A stretch of 64,000 nucleotides of DNA from Saccharopolyspora sp. SCSIO 74807 (GTDB lineage Bacteria; Actinomycetota; Actinomycetes; Mycobacteriales; Pseudonocardiaceae): positions 5,301,501-5,365,500 of the forward strand of contig NZ_CP146100.1 of the NCBI RefSeq assembly GCF_037023755.1. Reading direction: 5' to 3'. Made by a program: the position numbers and the translations under genes. Every line of letters begins with the position of its first letter. Positions within the stretch are counted from its first letter, which is position 1. The notes under the pieces are model-generated. The model was given only the letters and a program-made list of their open reading frames with translations. It was not told the DNA's origin and did not search any database. Below are positions 46,972-56,178 of the stretch, one piece after another.

Positions 46972-48660
46972 TCACTCGGTTCCGACCGGTCGGGCACCAT
47001 CCAACCTGCGTCGCAGGTGCGACATGAGGCTCAACGCATCCAAGCAGTCGTGGTGAGTAATGACGTCTAGTTCTCTGATCGTCTCCAGCGGCTCGTGCGA
47101 GAGTGGGTTCCGGAAGGCAGACCAGATCGCTTTAGCCAGATCCCGCTGCCCGTTCTCCAGGTTGTTCGCCGATTCACCCGAGATTGCAGGATCGCCTGCC
47201 CTGAAGGACTGGGCGAACTGGACCGGCTTCCCCTCGCCGAGCGCCTTGCCGAAGAGCGAGCTCTCGCTCTCGTTCCGCATGTCGGCCACAACTCGCAGAT
47301 CCGCAACATATGCCTTGCAACCTTCAACGAGGGCTTGGTGGTAGTCCTCGTTCTTGAAGTAACGTGCGCTCGCTTGTTGGATGCTCGGGTGCAGGTGGCG
47401 CCAGACAAGATCGGCGTACGGCGGGGCCAATCCCTTCAGGCTCTTTACCGCCCTTCCCCGCGACTCGTCACTCATGTCGGTGTCCTCGGACTCGATGATG
47501 TTGATCAACTCGCGGAGGGAACGTCGTTCAGGGCCCTTAACCGTATCGACCCACGTGTCCGAATCGACCCCCGTCTCCGCTTCGAGGTTCCTCTTCTTCT
47601 TCTCATCCCGCAGCCGCCTGCGGTGGAGTGCGATCTCCTCGACCATCCGCTTGAGCTGCGTACGAATGCTAGCGGCGTCGGGATGGTCCCAGTTGACCGC
47701 TCGCCTGTCAGTGGCCACCACGTCGGGTGTGATCGCGTCCAGGCTGTCGGCTGAGACGTATCCGGTCAGGTAGGCGTATGCATAGCTCGAATCCGACGCA
47801 CCGAAAAACTCGGGCTCATTCGCCAAGCGCCCGTTCGTGTACACGGTTATTCCACGCATCTGCGTGGGCAGCGGTTTCTCGGCTGCTACGACGGCTCCGG
47901 TCAGACCGACGGCCACCGAGTCCTCGCGGTTCGCTTCCAGATCTTCCGGTACGCGCCATCGGAATTCACTCGTTACCGAGTTCAGGCGAAGGTCGCGGGT
48001 CACCGGCAACTCCTGGCCGTCCCGGCGCACCACCACGAGCTCAACCTCGCTGTCGCTGTACTGGAACAATCTGGACAGACTCTCCGCCAAGTCCGACGGC
48101 GAGACCTCGCTCCCACGAGTGAGCCGTGAGACCTCCACCGACGTACCGTGGTCGGCCACCTCGCCGCTCTCGGTTGTTGAGTCCGGTCGATAATCGCCGT
48201 CATGCGTACCGATGAGGTCGTCCCAATCCATCGTCACGATGAGTCGTTCCCCTGTGCCGACGCGGCTCGTGGTCACGACGACGCGATGGCCGATGCCAAA
48301 CAGCGCGAGCTTGCCTAGGCCCTTCTTGCCAGACACGGTGCGACGGCCGCTCTCCGATCTACCCGTGGCACCTCGACCGCGACGATTCCGACCGATTCGC
48401 AGGTACTTGTCGCGGACATCCGCTCGCGACATGCCGTGGCCGTTGTCCTCCACCACGATCTTCTGCTCAATGCCCGTGCCGATCACCCGAACCACGATCC
48501 GGGTGGCGTCCGCGTCGTACGCGTTGGCCACTAGCTCGGCCACCGCGTTCGGCAGCCGCGAGTACATGTTCGACCCGAGATGCTCGATGGTGTGGGGGTC
48601 GAACGAAAGGTGCAGGTCCTGGTCGGCCGCGGCAGCGTCTGCGCGTCCACTTCTTTTCAC
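46972..48660 (-). CDS. MutL/MORC-like GHKL ATPase fused to a TIGR02391 (Ymh, HEPN-like) domain
   Basis: 562 residues. The Bergerat ATP fold has AELVANAYDADAT near 40, VEDNGHGMSRADVRDKYLRI near 72 and GKKGLGKLALFGIGH near 110. The C-terminal 130 residues (HPSIQQASARYFKNEDYHQA, ending AFRNPLSHEPLET) match the Ymh/TIGR02391 family, with R-x4-H in RNPLSH. The fold is otherwise known from restriction-type operons (Iyer, Abhiman and Aravind on MutL homologues in R-M systems). It is the last gene of the Z1 operon. Confidence 0.82.
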   Translation of the reverse strand: MKRSGRADAAAADQDLHLSFDPHTIEHLGSNMYSRLPNAVAELVANAYDADATRIVVRVIGTGIEQKIVVEDNGHGMSRADVRDKYLRIGRNRRGRGATGRSESGRRTVSGKKGLGKLALFGIGHRVVVTTSRVGTGERLIVTMDWDDLIGTHDGDYRPDSTTESGEVADHGTSVEVSRLTRGSEVSPSDLAESLSRLFQYSDSEVELVVVRRDGQELPVTRDLRLNSVTSEFRWRVPEDLEANREDSVAVGLTGAVVAAEKPLPTQMRGITVYTNGRLANEPEFFGASDSSYAYAYLTGYVSADSLDAITPDVVATDRRAVNWDHPDAASIRTQLKRMVEEIALHRRRLRDEKKKRNLEAETGVDSDTWVDTVKGPERRSLRELINIIESEDTDMSDESRGRAVKSLKGLAPPYADLVWRHLHPSIQQASARYFKNEDYHQALVEGCKAYVADLRVVADMRNESESSLFGKALGEGKPVQFAQSFRAGDPAISGESANNLENGQRDLAKAIWSAFRNPLSHEPLETIRELDVITHHDCLDALSLMSHLRRRLDGARPVGTE

Positions 48661-48783
48661 GGGGCAGTCCCATCACAGCACGGTGCGGCACGGAAGCCGC
48701 ACCACAAACATCCTCATCTTGAATCAGTTTCGAAAAACGGCGAGCTCTCGGTGATGAGCACGATTTCTGGCAGCCCGACCGGA

Positions 48784-49728
48784 CTAGTCACGCGACTCCT
48801 CCGCATCCGATCCTTCTTTCGGTGCGATCTCCCCCGAGAACGACATTTTGCGCCTGAGCCAAGCCGTCTGTTCCGCCAACACGTCGGACAGAGTACCCGT
48901 GTCACCGTTCCGGACCGGGAATATCGCGTCGATTCCTGGAATGCCCCTCGATCGTTCTCCCGCCGAATCCACCATCGCAATGATCGACTCGTGCAGAGCG
49001 GTACGGAGCTCGGTGTCCAGATGTTCCTCATCGAGTGCTTCGAAGAGCACGAAGGGGGCCAAGCGCAACAGCCTTTTCAAGAAGTCGCGGAGCACGTCCC
49101 GCTCGGTGGCGCGCCCCCTCAAAGCACTGAAATCGACCTCGCTCCAGACCCGCAGGATCGCCTTCACCAGATATGGGCTTCCCCCGAGAGCCTTCCGCCG
49201 TGCGTAGATCTGGTCGAAGGCCGCCTCGCCCAACCCCTCCAAGGCCGAGTACGGCGACGGCGAGTCGGGCGTATACACGAGCTGAGCCCGCCACCACATA
49301 CGTCCGAACACGTGCCGGGTCAAGTCGGTGCCCAGAACGCGATCTCTGGGTGGGGAGGGGTAGCGCCAGAACGCCACATCTGGCAGCACCATCAGAGCCA
49401 GAAACGCCCACACATCACCTGACGCGGCCTCAGCCGGGGTCAGACCAGCCTGACAGTGCAGGACTTCCGCCAACTCCCGATCGAACTCGGCGTTTCCCCG
49501 CTGTCCTGCTCGCTCCGGAAAGCCCGCCTTCTCCGCGACCTCCAGTACCCTGCTACGCACACTCTTCAGATCTTCCTCCGACACGCGATCACCGCCCGTC
49601 GCCGTGAAGACCGCGGACTCGTGGGACGAGCGAACGCGACCAGCAAGTTCGTCGATGCTCAGCTGCCGGTACTCCTGGAACAATGGCTTCGCCTGACCGC
49701 TGAGCAACCTAGGATAGAGGCGATTCAT
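48784..49728 (-). CDS. DUF6339-like protein of the Z1 defence operon
   Basis: 314 residues, helical, without signal peptide or catalytic motif I can name. Distinct stretches are DVWAFLALMVLPDVAFWRYP near 107, HVFGRMWWRAQLVY near 138 and FLKRLLRLAPFVLFEALDEE near 218. Such a protein is a usual companion of Z1 helicase and DUF4420 genes, which is why I suggest DUF6339. It starts with an ATGA overlap and is followed by 123 bp before the GHKL-Ymh gene. Confidence 0.6.
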   Translation of the reverse strand: MNRLYPRLLSGQAKPLFQEYRQLSIDELAGRVRSSHESAVFTATGGDRVSEEDLKSVRSRVLEVAEKAGFPERAGQRGNAEFDRELAEVLHCQAGLTPAEAASGDVWAFLALMVLPDVAFWRYPSPPRDRVLGTDLTRHVFGRMWWRAQLVYTPDSPSPYSALEGLGEAAFDQIYARRKALGGSPYLVKAILRVWSEVDFSALRGRATERDVLRDFLKRLLRLAPFVLFEALDEEHLDTELRTALHESIIAMVDSAGERSRGIPGIDAIFPVRNGDTGTLSDVLAEQTAWLRRKMSFSGEIAPKEGSDAEESRD

Positions 49729-50624
49729 GACGGCACCTCGAACAGCTTGACCGCGTGTTGCACATCGGATGCGAAGAAGTTCGGATACTGCTCCCGCCTG
49801 CGCCGCATCTCCTCGATCGATGTCTCCGGGAAGAGACGTCGGTACAGGGCCTGCAAGGCCGCCCCCAACGTCTCATCGGTGAACGCCGCGCCATCGTAAA
49901 AATCTTCCGAGCTCAAGGCGTGCTCCAACATGGTGCGAGTGACGTCCGCCCGAATCGCGGAGAGCACGAGTCGGTCCGTCTCCCCGGGCCGCTCGGCCCG
50001 CCCAACCGCTGCGACGGCCGCCGCGTTCTGCTCATTGACCAGCAACAGCAGCGAGCCCATCGCGGCGCCCTCCAAGTTGTCGCCGATTTGCAGGTGCCAC
50101 GCGGCATCGCCCGAAAACGAGGTGCGGGCGAAGTCGATGACGGCGATGGGAAATTGCGGAGCGTCACCCTGCAAACGCACCTCATGCCGGTCGCTCCACA
50201 GCACTGATCCGGCTCGCCGGGGTGAGGCCAGGCTCGGTGCTTCCCCGCAGTGCGCGAGCACCAGCGCGGTGTCGAGCAACAAGGTCCCACCGAGGTCCGT
50301 TCCACGCAAAGGAACCAGCAACTCGACCTCCCGGGTACCCGGCCCTTCTAGGGGGACGCGATGTCCTGGTCCACGCAGGTTGGAGCCGGACGAGGTCCAC
50401 ACCGCGGAGAGCATCAACCGTGAATCCGCTCCCAATCCGGATTGGGAGCGGACCGCATCGACTTCCACCCGCACCGTACGACGCAGGTCCAAATCCATCA
50501 GGTAGTCCCAGTTCGCCAGCTCGGTCCGTAACGGGACGTCTCCGTCCTGGGTGGACATCCGCCAGGCTTCGGGAGTGACGAGGTCCTGCGACGGCGACCG
50601 GTACGGAAGGGCACGACGGTTCAC
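49725..50624 (-). CDS. Unrecognised protein of the Z1 defence operon
   Basis: 299 residues from GTG at 50624, chosen because it overlaps the preceding stop as GTGA. It begins VNRRALPYRSPSQDLVTPEA. The middle is beta-rich (REVELLVPLRGTDLGGTLLL, FPIAVIDFARTSFSGDAAWH), and the end is helical (SIEEMRRRREQYPNFFASDV). No known catalytic motif. It sits between a GHKL ATPase and the DUF6339-like gene with 4-bp overlaps, so it is probably an obligate component of the complex. Confidence 0.65.
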   Translation of the reverse strand: MNRRALPYRSPSQDLVTPEAWRMSTQDGDVPLRTELANWDYLMDLDLRRTVRVEVDAVRSQSGLGADSRLMLSAVWTSSGSNLRGPGHRVPLEGPGTREVELLVPLRGTDLGGTLLLDTALVLAHCGEAPSLASPRRAGSVLWSDRHEVRLQGDAPQFPIAVIDFARTSFSGDAAWHLQIGDNLEGAAMGSLLLLVNEQNAAAVAAVGRAERPGETDRLVLSAIRADVTRTMLEHALSSEDFYDGAAFTDETLGAALQALYRRLFPETSIEEMRRRREQYPNFFASDVQHAVKLFEVPS

Positions 50625-52636
50625 GACCGCACCGCCTTTACAGACAGTTCGATCTCGGTCATGGTGTCCGGCGCCGGCCGGATCAGGACCCGCAGACATC
50701 GTTCGGGATCGCCCTCGGTCACCAGCACCGGTTCGTCGGACGACACCGCGCCGCCATCGCTCCACCCGAGCAGTTCCGGCATCGCAGCTCCGACAGGCGG
50801 TTCAGTCTCCCGGCCCTCGCCCCCCGCGATGGCAACCCCGAGTTTGACGTGCACCTGCTGCGGTCCCGGAACCGGCAGTCGAAACTCTTGGACCAGTACA
50901 GCCGCACCTTCGTGTTCGTCGAAGAACGGTTCGCCGAGGTATTTGAGTCGTGGGCGCCGCCGCGGTTTCGACGTCATCTCGTCAGGTCCCTCGACCTCAC
51001 CGCCTCCCGAGTTACCGGTCGCACCACCTTCGTGAGGCTTCAGCCCTCCAGCGGGTTCCGTCAAAGGCGCGCATCCGGGCCTCGCCGATCCCACCGGCTC
51101 GACCAGTTCGTCCGCATCTTCCTCGCCCTGGTCTGTGTGCGTCCGCGGCGGCGTTCTCGTGGAACCGGGAGGTCCGTACGCCGTGGCTCCACCGAGTCCC
51201 CATGAGCCGCCGACGAGCGGGGACAGCACGGAGCTGGCCGCACCGAGCGCCATCTTGGCGGATCCGCCGCGCGTGGTACCGGTGAGTTCGAGCAGCCTGC
51301 CGACCGACTCCTTGATCCTTGTGAAGGTGGTGCGCACGAAGGTCCCGTCGGAGTGGCCGAGGAACTGGTGGTTCCACGCATCGTGAGTGGGTGGTTCCGA
51401 CTTGGCGTACGTGTCGTCGAGCTCGCTGTTCGCACGAAAGACGCCCGCATACGACAGGAACTCGCTCGGCGGTTTGGGGCCTGCGTGGTAGGTGACGACC
51501 AGTTCGGCCGAGCGCATCAGACACACGTGGTGCGACTGGCTCTCGATGCCGGCCGCGCGCGATGCCTCTGTCGGTTCCAGCGGCGGCGTGTGCCGTTTCT
51601 CCAGGCCGAGCCGACCGAGGCGTCGTTTCGGCTTGCCGCAGGAGAGAACTTCCCCGGCTGAGCCTGCCATCTTCTCGTACGCGGCGACGAACATGTTCAG
51701 TGGCCGGGTGGTGCGTGGGTCGGGCACTTCGCAGTCGACCCCGTCGCACGTGACGCCGAAGCGCATCGGCGGTGCGCCATCGTGCCCGTTGAGCATCTTC
51801 GGCCAAAGCTGCCAGGTGATGGTCTCGGCAAGGTGGTCGGCAACCTCGCGGGGAGTGCGTCCTCCGGCGTCGGAGTCCGAACCATCGAATCGAGGATCGA
51901 TCATGACGATCGTCGTGCCCGTCTCTTCAGGCCCGAAGGAATCGAGACCGAGCTTTCGAGCGACTTCCTCGGCCGCGGCGTCCACCAACGGGTCGATGAC
52001 GTCCCCCGCGGTGTCACCCCACCAGTGCCTGCCGGTGTAGCGCTTGCCGACGCCTTCCCCCTTAGCCAGGTAGCTGTTCCACAGCGCACAAGCAATGAGC
52101 CTGGTCTCGTATCGACCTTCATCCACTCGACAGCGGGTGTGTAGCAACACCGTGCCCGCACCGGATATCAAGTAGAAGATACCCTTGCCGAATCCGTACG
52201 TCCCGCCTCCAAGCGCGTTGTCACGAGGCTCGCCGACGTTGCGGACGAATGAGACGAAGTCGTGGCTCTTGTCGGCCGCGCTGTCCGCTCGGGTCGGACC
52301 TCCCAGTCCGCGGGTTCCACGGTCCGAAATGGACATGGTGCGTATCTGAGCTCGGCGGAGCGACTTCCGCAGCGGCAGCTGCGAGTCGTCCGGAGCGTTC
52401 GATTGCAACAGATCGCGCCATGCGTTCGCGTGCGCCGGGCCGATGGTGCGCAGGTCGATCCTGTAATCGACGGGGGTGTCATCGGAGTTTCGGGCGTCCC
52501 AGCTGTTCTGCGCCGATTCCCGAACCAGAATCGTCAGCAGGTCGAGGCTCGGGCGTCCCAACTGGTTGCGAATCCCCTCGGCTGCGCTCGCACCCTCGGG
52601 CGGGAACGGCTGCGAATACCACCTCGGATGCGTCAT
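50621..52636 (-). CDS. GHKL ATPase of the Z1 defence operon
   Basis: 671 residues. ATP-site motifs: VRESAQNSWDARNSDDTPV near 38, MSISDRGTRGLGGPTRAD near 100 and GGGTYGFGKGIFYLISGAG near 142, a Bergerat fold unlike that of the 46972 gene. The middle region has SCGKPKRRLGRLGL near 340, and the C-terminal third is Pro/Gly-rich followed by a beta domain. It is the second ATPase of the operon. Two dissimilar GHKL ATPases in one operon suggest a heteromeric clamp around DNA. Confidence 0.82.
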   Translation of the reverse strand: MTHPRWYSQPFPPEGASAAEGIRNQLGRPSLDLLTILVRESAQNSWDARNSDDTPVDYRIDLRTIGPAHANAWRDLLQSNAPDDSQLPLRKSLRRAQIRTMSISDRGTRGLGGPTRADSAADKSHDFVSFVRNVGEPRDNALGGGTYGFGKGIFYLISGAGTVLLHTRCRVDEGRYETRLIACALWNSYLAKGEGVGKRYTGRHWWGDTAGDVIDPLVDAAAEEVARKLGLDSFGPEETGTTIVMIDPRFDGSDSDAGGRTPREVADHLAETITWQLWPKMLNGHDGAPPMRFGVTCDGVDCEVPDPRTTRPLNMFVAAYEKMAGSAGEVLSCGKPKRRLGRLGLEKRHTPPLEPTEASRAAGIESQSHHVCLMRSAELVVTYHAGPKPPSEFLSYAGVFRANSELDDTYAKSEPPTHDAWNHQFLGHSDGTFVRTTFTRIKESVGRLLELTGTTRGGSAKMALGAASSVLSPLVGGSWGLGGATAYGPPGSTRTPPRTHTDQGEEDADELVEPVGSARPGCAPLTEPAGGLKPHEGGATGNSGGGEVEGPDEMTSKPRRRPRLKYLGEPFFDEHEGAAVLVQEFRLPVPGPQQVHVKLGVAIAGGEGRETEPPVGAAMPELLGWSDGGAVSSDEPVLVTEGDPERCLRVLIRPAPDTMTEIELSVKAVRS

Positions 52637-53224
52637 GCGGGCTCAGCGACAAGTCGTTCCACGTACGCGGCAATCCCTTTCGGGAGAACCGGAGCAGGCG
52701 GTTCAGTGGACAGGTCGATCGTGTAAGCGATGTACGGCACCTCACCCACAGTGCTCGACTCCAAGACCCTTCCGCATGTCAGCCATGGAGAACCCTCGTC
52801 CGCGGAGAAGTATCCCGCCTCGAACAACAGGATCAACACGGCGCTCTGGTCATCGCAAGCATTGAGCCCTCGTTCGATCAGTCCAAACATGCTTTCCCTT
52901 CCACACCTGTTCGTTCGAGCCGAATCCAGATCAACGGGCGACTGTCCTTGGTCGGATTGTTCGGCGAACTGCTCGTCCTTGCGCGGCTCCCGCAGTTTGA
53001 CGCCAGTCCTCACCGGCTTTGGCGTGGGCCGCCCGGACATACGTTTCGGACGTTCCGGGATCAGCAAGCGAGTGCTCGTCATCCACCGCGGCCGCGAGCG
53101 GGCTGTTACCGGTGCGGACCCGGAGTTCGGCCACGCGCGTACCGACCGGTCGTCGGTCGGTCGCCGCGTGTCCAACCTGCCCCCAAAGATCATCGAGGAA
53201 CCTTCGCGGAATCTCGTACCTCAC
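52633..53224 (-). pseudogene. DUF4420 (PD-(D/E)XK) gene, frameshifted and short
   Basis: GTG at 53224 overlaps the Z1 stop (GTGA) and starts VRYEIPRRFLDDLWGQVG. The frame carrying this part ends early. The continuation RLLIPERPKRMSG is reached only by moving one base near 53077, after PLAAAVDDEH. The C-terminal part (ALILLFEAGYF-like VLILLFEAGYF, VGEVPYIAYTIDL) fits the DUF4420 end. The segment between them is shorter than the family and shows no E-x-K nuclease core. The nuclease is therefore likely inactive, unless the shift is an assembly error and the core lies elsewhere. Confidence 0.6.
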
Positions 53225-55800
53225 GAACCTCCTTCGAGGGCATCGAGATCTTCCTCCTCCAGCTCCACCCGGGAGAGGTCGGCGGACACGTAATTCCACT
53301 CCCACTCCACCTGGCTGTCCTCGGTGCTGGGTTTGGGGAAGACGAGTCCGACTCCGATCGCGTGCTCGGGGAGGTTCAGCGTGTACCTCCGCTCCGGCCT
53401 CTCTGCCCTCTTGTGGGTGGGCTCGGAGACTTTGTCGATCGCGTATAAGACGAGCAGCCCCGTGTTGGGCAACTGCCTACGCCTCTCGTCTCCGATCGTC
53501 CGCTCGTTGATGGATCCCACATCGCCAACGAGGTCGACGGCGGCATCCCGACGACTCATCAGTGTCTTGATATCCACAGACGACTGCTCGCCCGAGGTCA
53601 AGCCGGAGCGGATCACACGGCCCACGGCGACATCCGGGGCGAACTCGAAGGCTCGCGGAGTGTCCGGTGAATCGATCGTGTTCCCGACGATCGCGATGTT
53701 CCACCGGCCCAACGCTCCCGCTTTGCGCACGCGCTTCTCGATGTACTGGATCAACAGCTCGGAATTGCACTCCTGCGACTCTGTGTGGAAGTCGTACGCC
53801 TCGAGGAAATCGATCATGTAAGTGTGCGGGACGCCCCGGAAGATGAAACGCCCGGCGCTCTCCTCCTGCCGCGTGCAGCTGCGCACAGCGGCTGCAACCA
53901 AACGCTTGGCCGCATCCTGGTTCCCCCGCAACCAGTTCGCATCCTTCTTGAAATACCTAGTCTGCACGCGTTGGCCGCCGTACGCCGACGCCGCGCGCAC
54001 CCCCGGCGCCATCTTAGCCGCGGCTGTGACCCTTAGCTGCGGGTGCAACCGGAGACGAACGGCGAAGGAGAGCGGGGTTTCGTCCTCGGTCATGTAGACC
54101 TCGATGTCACGCCGCATCTCAGCCTCGACGGTCGCGACGTGCCGGAACCAGTTCTGCAGCTGATCGGTCATCCAGATGCGTGGCAGGTCGGCGTAACCGG
54201 AGCGATACCCGAACCACCGCCCCATCTGGAGTAAGGTGTCGTAGGCAGAAGCCGAGCGGACGAAGTAGCTGACGGACAGTCCTTCGAGGGTCAAACCGCG
54301 CGAGAGAGTGTTGCCGCCGACCACGATGGCCACGACCGGCCCGTTTTCGTAGTCGAGCCGGTCTTCGCTGGCGTAGTTGTCCATGATGATTCGGCAGTCG
54401 TCGAGCACGCCGGGCAACTCGGCCAGCAACTTCTCGAACGGCACCGGTTGCTCCCCGAAGTCGTCGGCGGGAACCTGCGCGATCTCTTGCTCCCAGAGGT
54501 CCTTTAGCTCGGACTGCACGTCCCCATCATCCAACGAGGATTTCAACTTCTCCACCAGGTGCGCCAGCGGCGCCCGGAAGCTGTTGTGCACGCTCGTGTG
54601 AACATCGGTATGGATAAGCATCGTGTTGTGCGGGTTCCCCGAGCCACGAACTCGGCGAGCCGCTGTCACCAGCCAGAAGTAATGCACCGCGTTCCGTAGG
54701 GTGCTGGTGATCGTCGGGACGAAATCGTCGGCCTCCGTCGATTTCGCAGGACGAACGAAGGCGACGTCGTCGTCAGGTATATCCCGGATCATGCGGTACC
54801 CGCCGGGAACGTCCTCTGGATCCTCGCCGTCGACGGGCTCGCGGCCGAACAGGACCTCCGTGCCGAAGTAACCGTCCGAGTCCGCCGGTTTCGGAAGGTT
54901 GACCACGAAATTGCGCGGGTACAGGTCCTCCGCGACGGAAGGGTCGATCAGCAGATTTGCGAAAGGCGAGGCCGTGTAGCCGACGTAAGACGCCTTCGGC
55001 AACTTCGTGAGGATTTCGAGGATCAACGGATTGATCGACTTGGTAGCGACCGAAGCCTGATCCGCCTCGTCGTCGATGATCAACGCCGGGCAGTCCTGCA
55101 AGTGGTCCACGCCGGCGGCCAGCCAATCGGCCAACTTCCGCAGCACTGCCTTGTTCTTCTTCACCACACACAGGATCCTGGTTCGGTTGCTGTGCCCGAA
55201 GTAAGATGCCGGGTTGGCGTGCGGGGTAAAGTCCTTATCGAGTCCGGTCAGCTGCGACCACAACGTTCGATTGGGTTCGACAAGCTGGTGCACCAAACGA
55301 GACTGCGTCTGCCTGCGCAACCCGTTGTGGATTCCCGCGAGCACGATGAACAGCTTGTACCCACGATCGGCGGCTTTCGCCATCACGGAGGTGAAGTTGG
55401 TGGTCTTACCGGACTGCACGTAACCGACGACTAAGCCGCGGGAATTGAAGGACCGCTCGCGGGGATGGTTCAACAAGGAGACGATCTTGGAGGACGAGTC
55501 GTCGAGACTGCTAATCGCATCCGCGGACATCCCCTTTGCGAGCAGCTTCTCCAATGCTGGCCAACACTTATCACCCGCTTGAGGACCAAGGTACCAGGTA
55601 TCGTGCTTGAGCATCGTGACCGAACGAGCTTCGGGTATATCACGAATTTCGACAGAGTGGGCTTCATGTCTACTTCTGATCCGGTCGACTACATCATGGC
55701 CGATTCCTAATTGTTGCAACCTCTTCAGCGCTTCGGCTGGCGGGAAGGATTCCAGCAATGCCCGGAACGTCTCATATTGCCCGTCGAACTCATCACTCAC
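53221..55800 (-). CDS. Z1-domain SF2-like helicase/translocase
   Basis: 859 residues. P-loop VVGYVQSGKTTNFTSVMAKA near 125, Walker B LIIDDEADQASVATKSINP near 240. The Z1 domain follows with VVGGNTLSRGLTLEGLSVSY near 495 and LLQMGRWFGYRSGYADLPRI near 527. Known Z1 proteins pair with MutL/MORC ATPases, DUF4420 and Dcm-Vsr in restriction-type systems. It is the first gene of a six-gene minus-strand operon, all coupled by 4-bp overlaps except the last. Confidence 0.9.
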   Translation of the reverse strand: MSDEFDGQYETFRALLESFPPAEALKRLQQLGIGHDVVDRIRSRHEAHSVEIRDIPEARSVTMLKHDTWYLGPQAGDKCWPALEKLLAKGMSADAISSLDDSSSKIVSLLNHPRERSFNSRGLVVGYVQSGKTTNFTSVMAKAADRGYKLFIVLAGIHNGLRRQTQSRLVHQLVEPNRTLWSQLTGLDKDFTPHANPASYFGHSNRTRILCVVKKNKAVLRKLADWLAAGVDHLQDCPALIIDDEADQASVATKSINPLILEILTKLPKASYVGYTASPFANLLIDPSVAEDLYPRNFVVNLPKPADSDGYFGTEVLFGREPVDGEDPEDVPGGYRMIRDIPDDDVAFVRPAKSTEADDFVPTITSTLRNAVHYFWLVTAARRVRGSGNPHNTMLIHTDVHTSVHNSFRAPLAHLVEKLKSSLDDGDVQSELKDLWEQEIAQVPADDFGEQPVPFEKLLAELPGVLDDCRIIMDNYASEDRLDYENGPVVAIVVGGNTLSRGLTLEGLSVSYFVRSASAYDTLLQMGRWFGYRSGYADLPRIWMTDQLQNWFRHVATVEAEMRRDIEVYMTEDETPLSFAVRLRLHPQLRVTAAAKMAPGVRAASAYGGQRVQTRYFKKDANWLRGNQDAAKRLVAAAVRSCTRQEESAGRFIFRGVPHTYMIDFLEAYDFHTESQECNSELLIQYIEKRVRKAGALGRWNIAIVGNTIDSPDTPRAFEFAPDVAVGRVIRSGLTSGEQSSVDIKTLMSRRDAAVDLVGDVGSINERTIGDERRRQLPNTGLLVLYAIDKVSEPTHKRAERPERRYTLNLPEHAIGVGLVFPKPSTEDSQVEWEWNYVSADLSRVELEEEDLDALEGGS

Positions 55801-56178
55801 GAGGCCCCGCCCCCACAGACACGATGCGTTGATCTTTCTGCGAGCGGAGTGTAGACGAGTCTCCGGGCGCTGGAAACGAGGGTCACCGCTTCATCCCCCG
55901 CGACTTCGCCCTTAACTCCAATGGAGCAGCTGCAACTATGCATACACACCCCCGAATGGATGACAAGTGTGCGACTTCAATAGAACGCTCCCCAGCGAAG
56001 AACGATTCGTGCTACCGGCGATCGAGCCGCGACGCACCTACGACCGAATCCTACGGCCCCGTACAGGTAGGCCAGCCGACCTAAGTCCCAGCTCGTCACC
56101 CGGCTCATCGTTCATCGCGACCCGCTGGCCGCGGTGCCCGCGATCCGCGCGCGACGCGGGCCGGCTAAGATCGTCGCC
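55801..56178. promoter_or_regulatory. Divergent promoter region of the defence cluster
   Basis: 378 bp between the Z1 gene and the methyltransferase gene, which diverge. On the + strand TAAGAT at 56166-56171 lies seven bases before the GTG at 56179, so the methyltransferase is probably transcribed from a leaderless start. I see no clear -35 box or operator. Confidence 0.55.

Noticed and set aside
53050-53110. Programmed -1 frameshift in the DUF4420 gene
   Set aside because: No slippery heptamer or downstream hairpin is evident, and the domain is also too short, so simple mutation or error is more likely.
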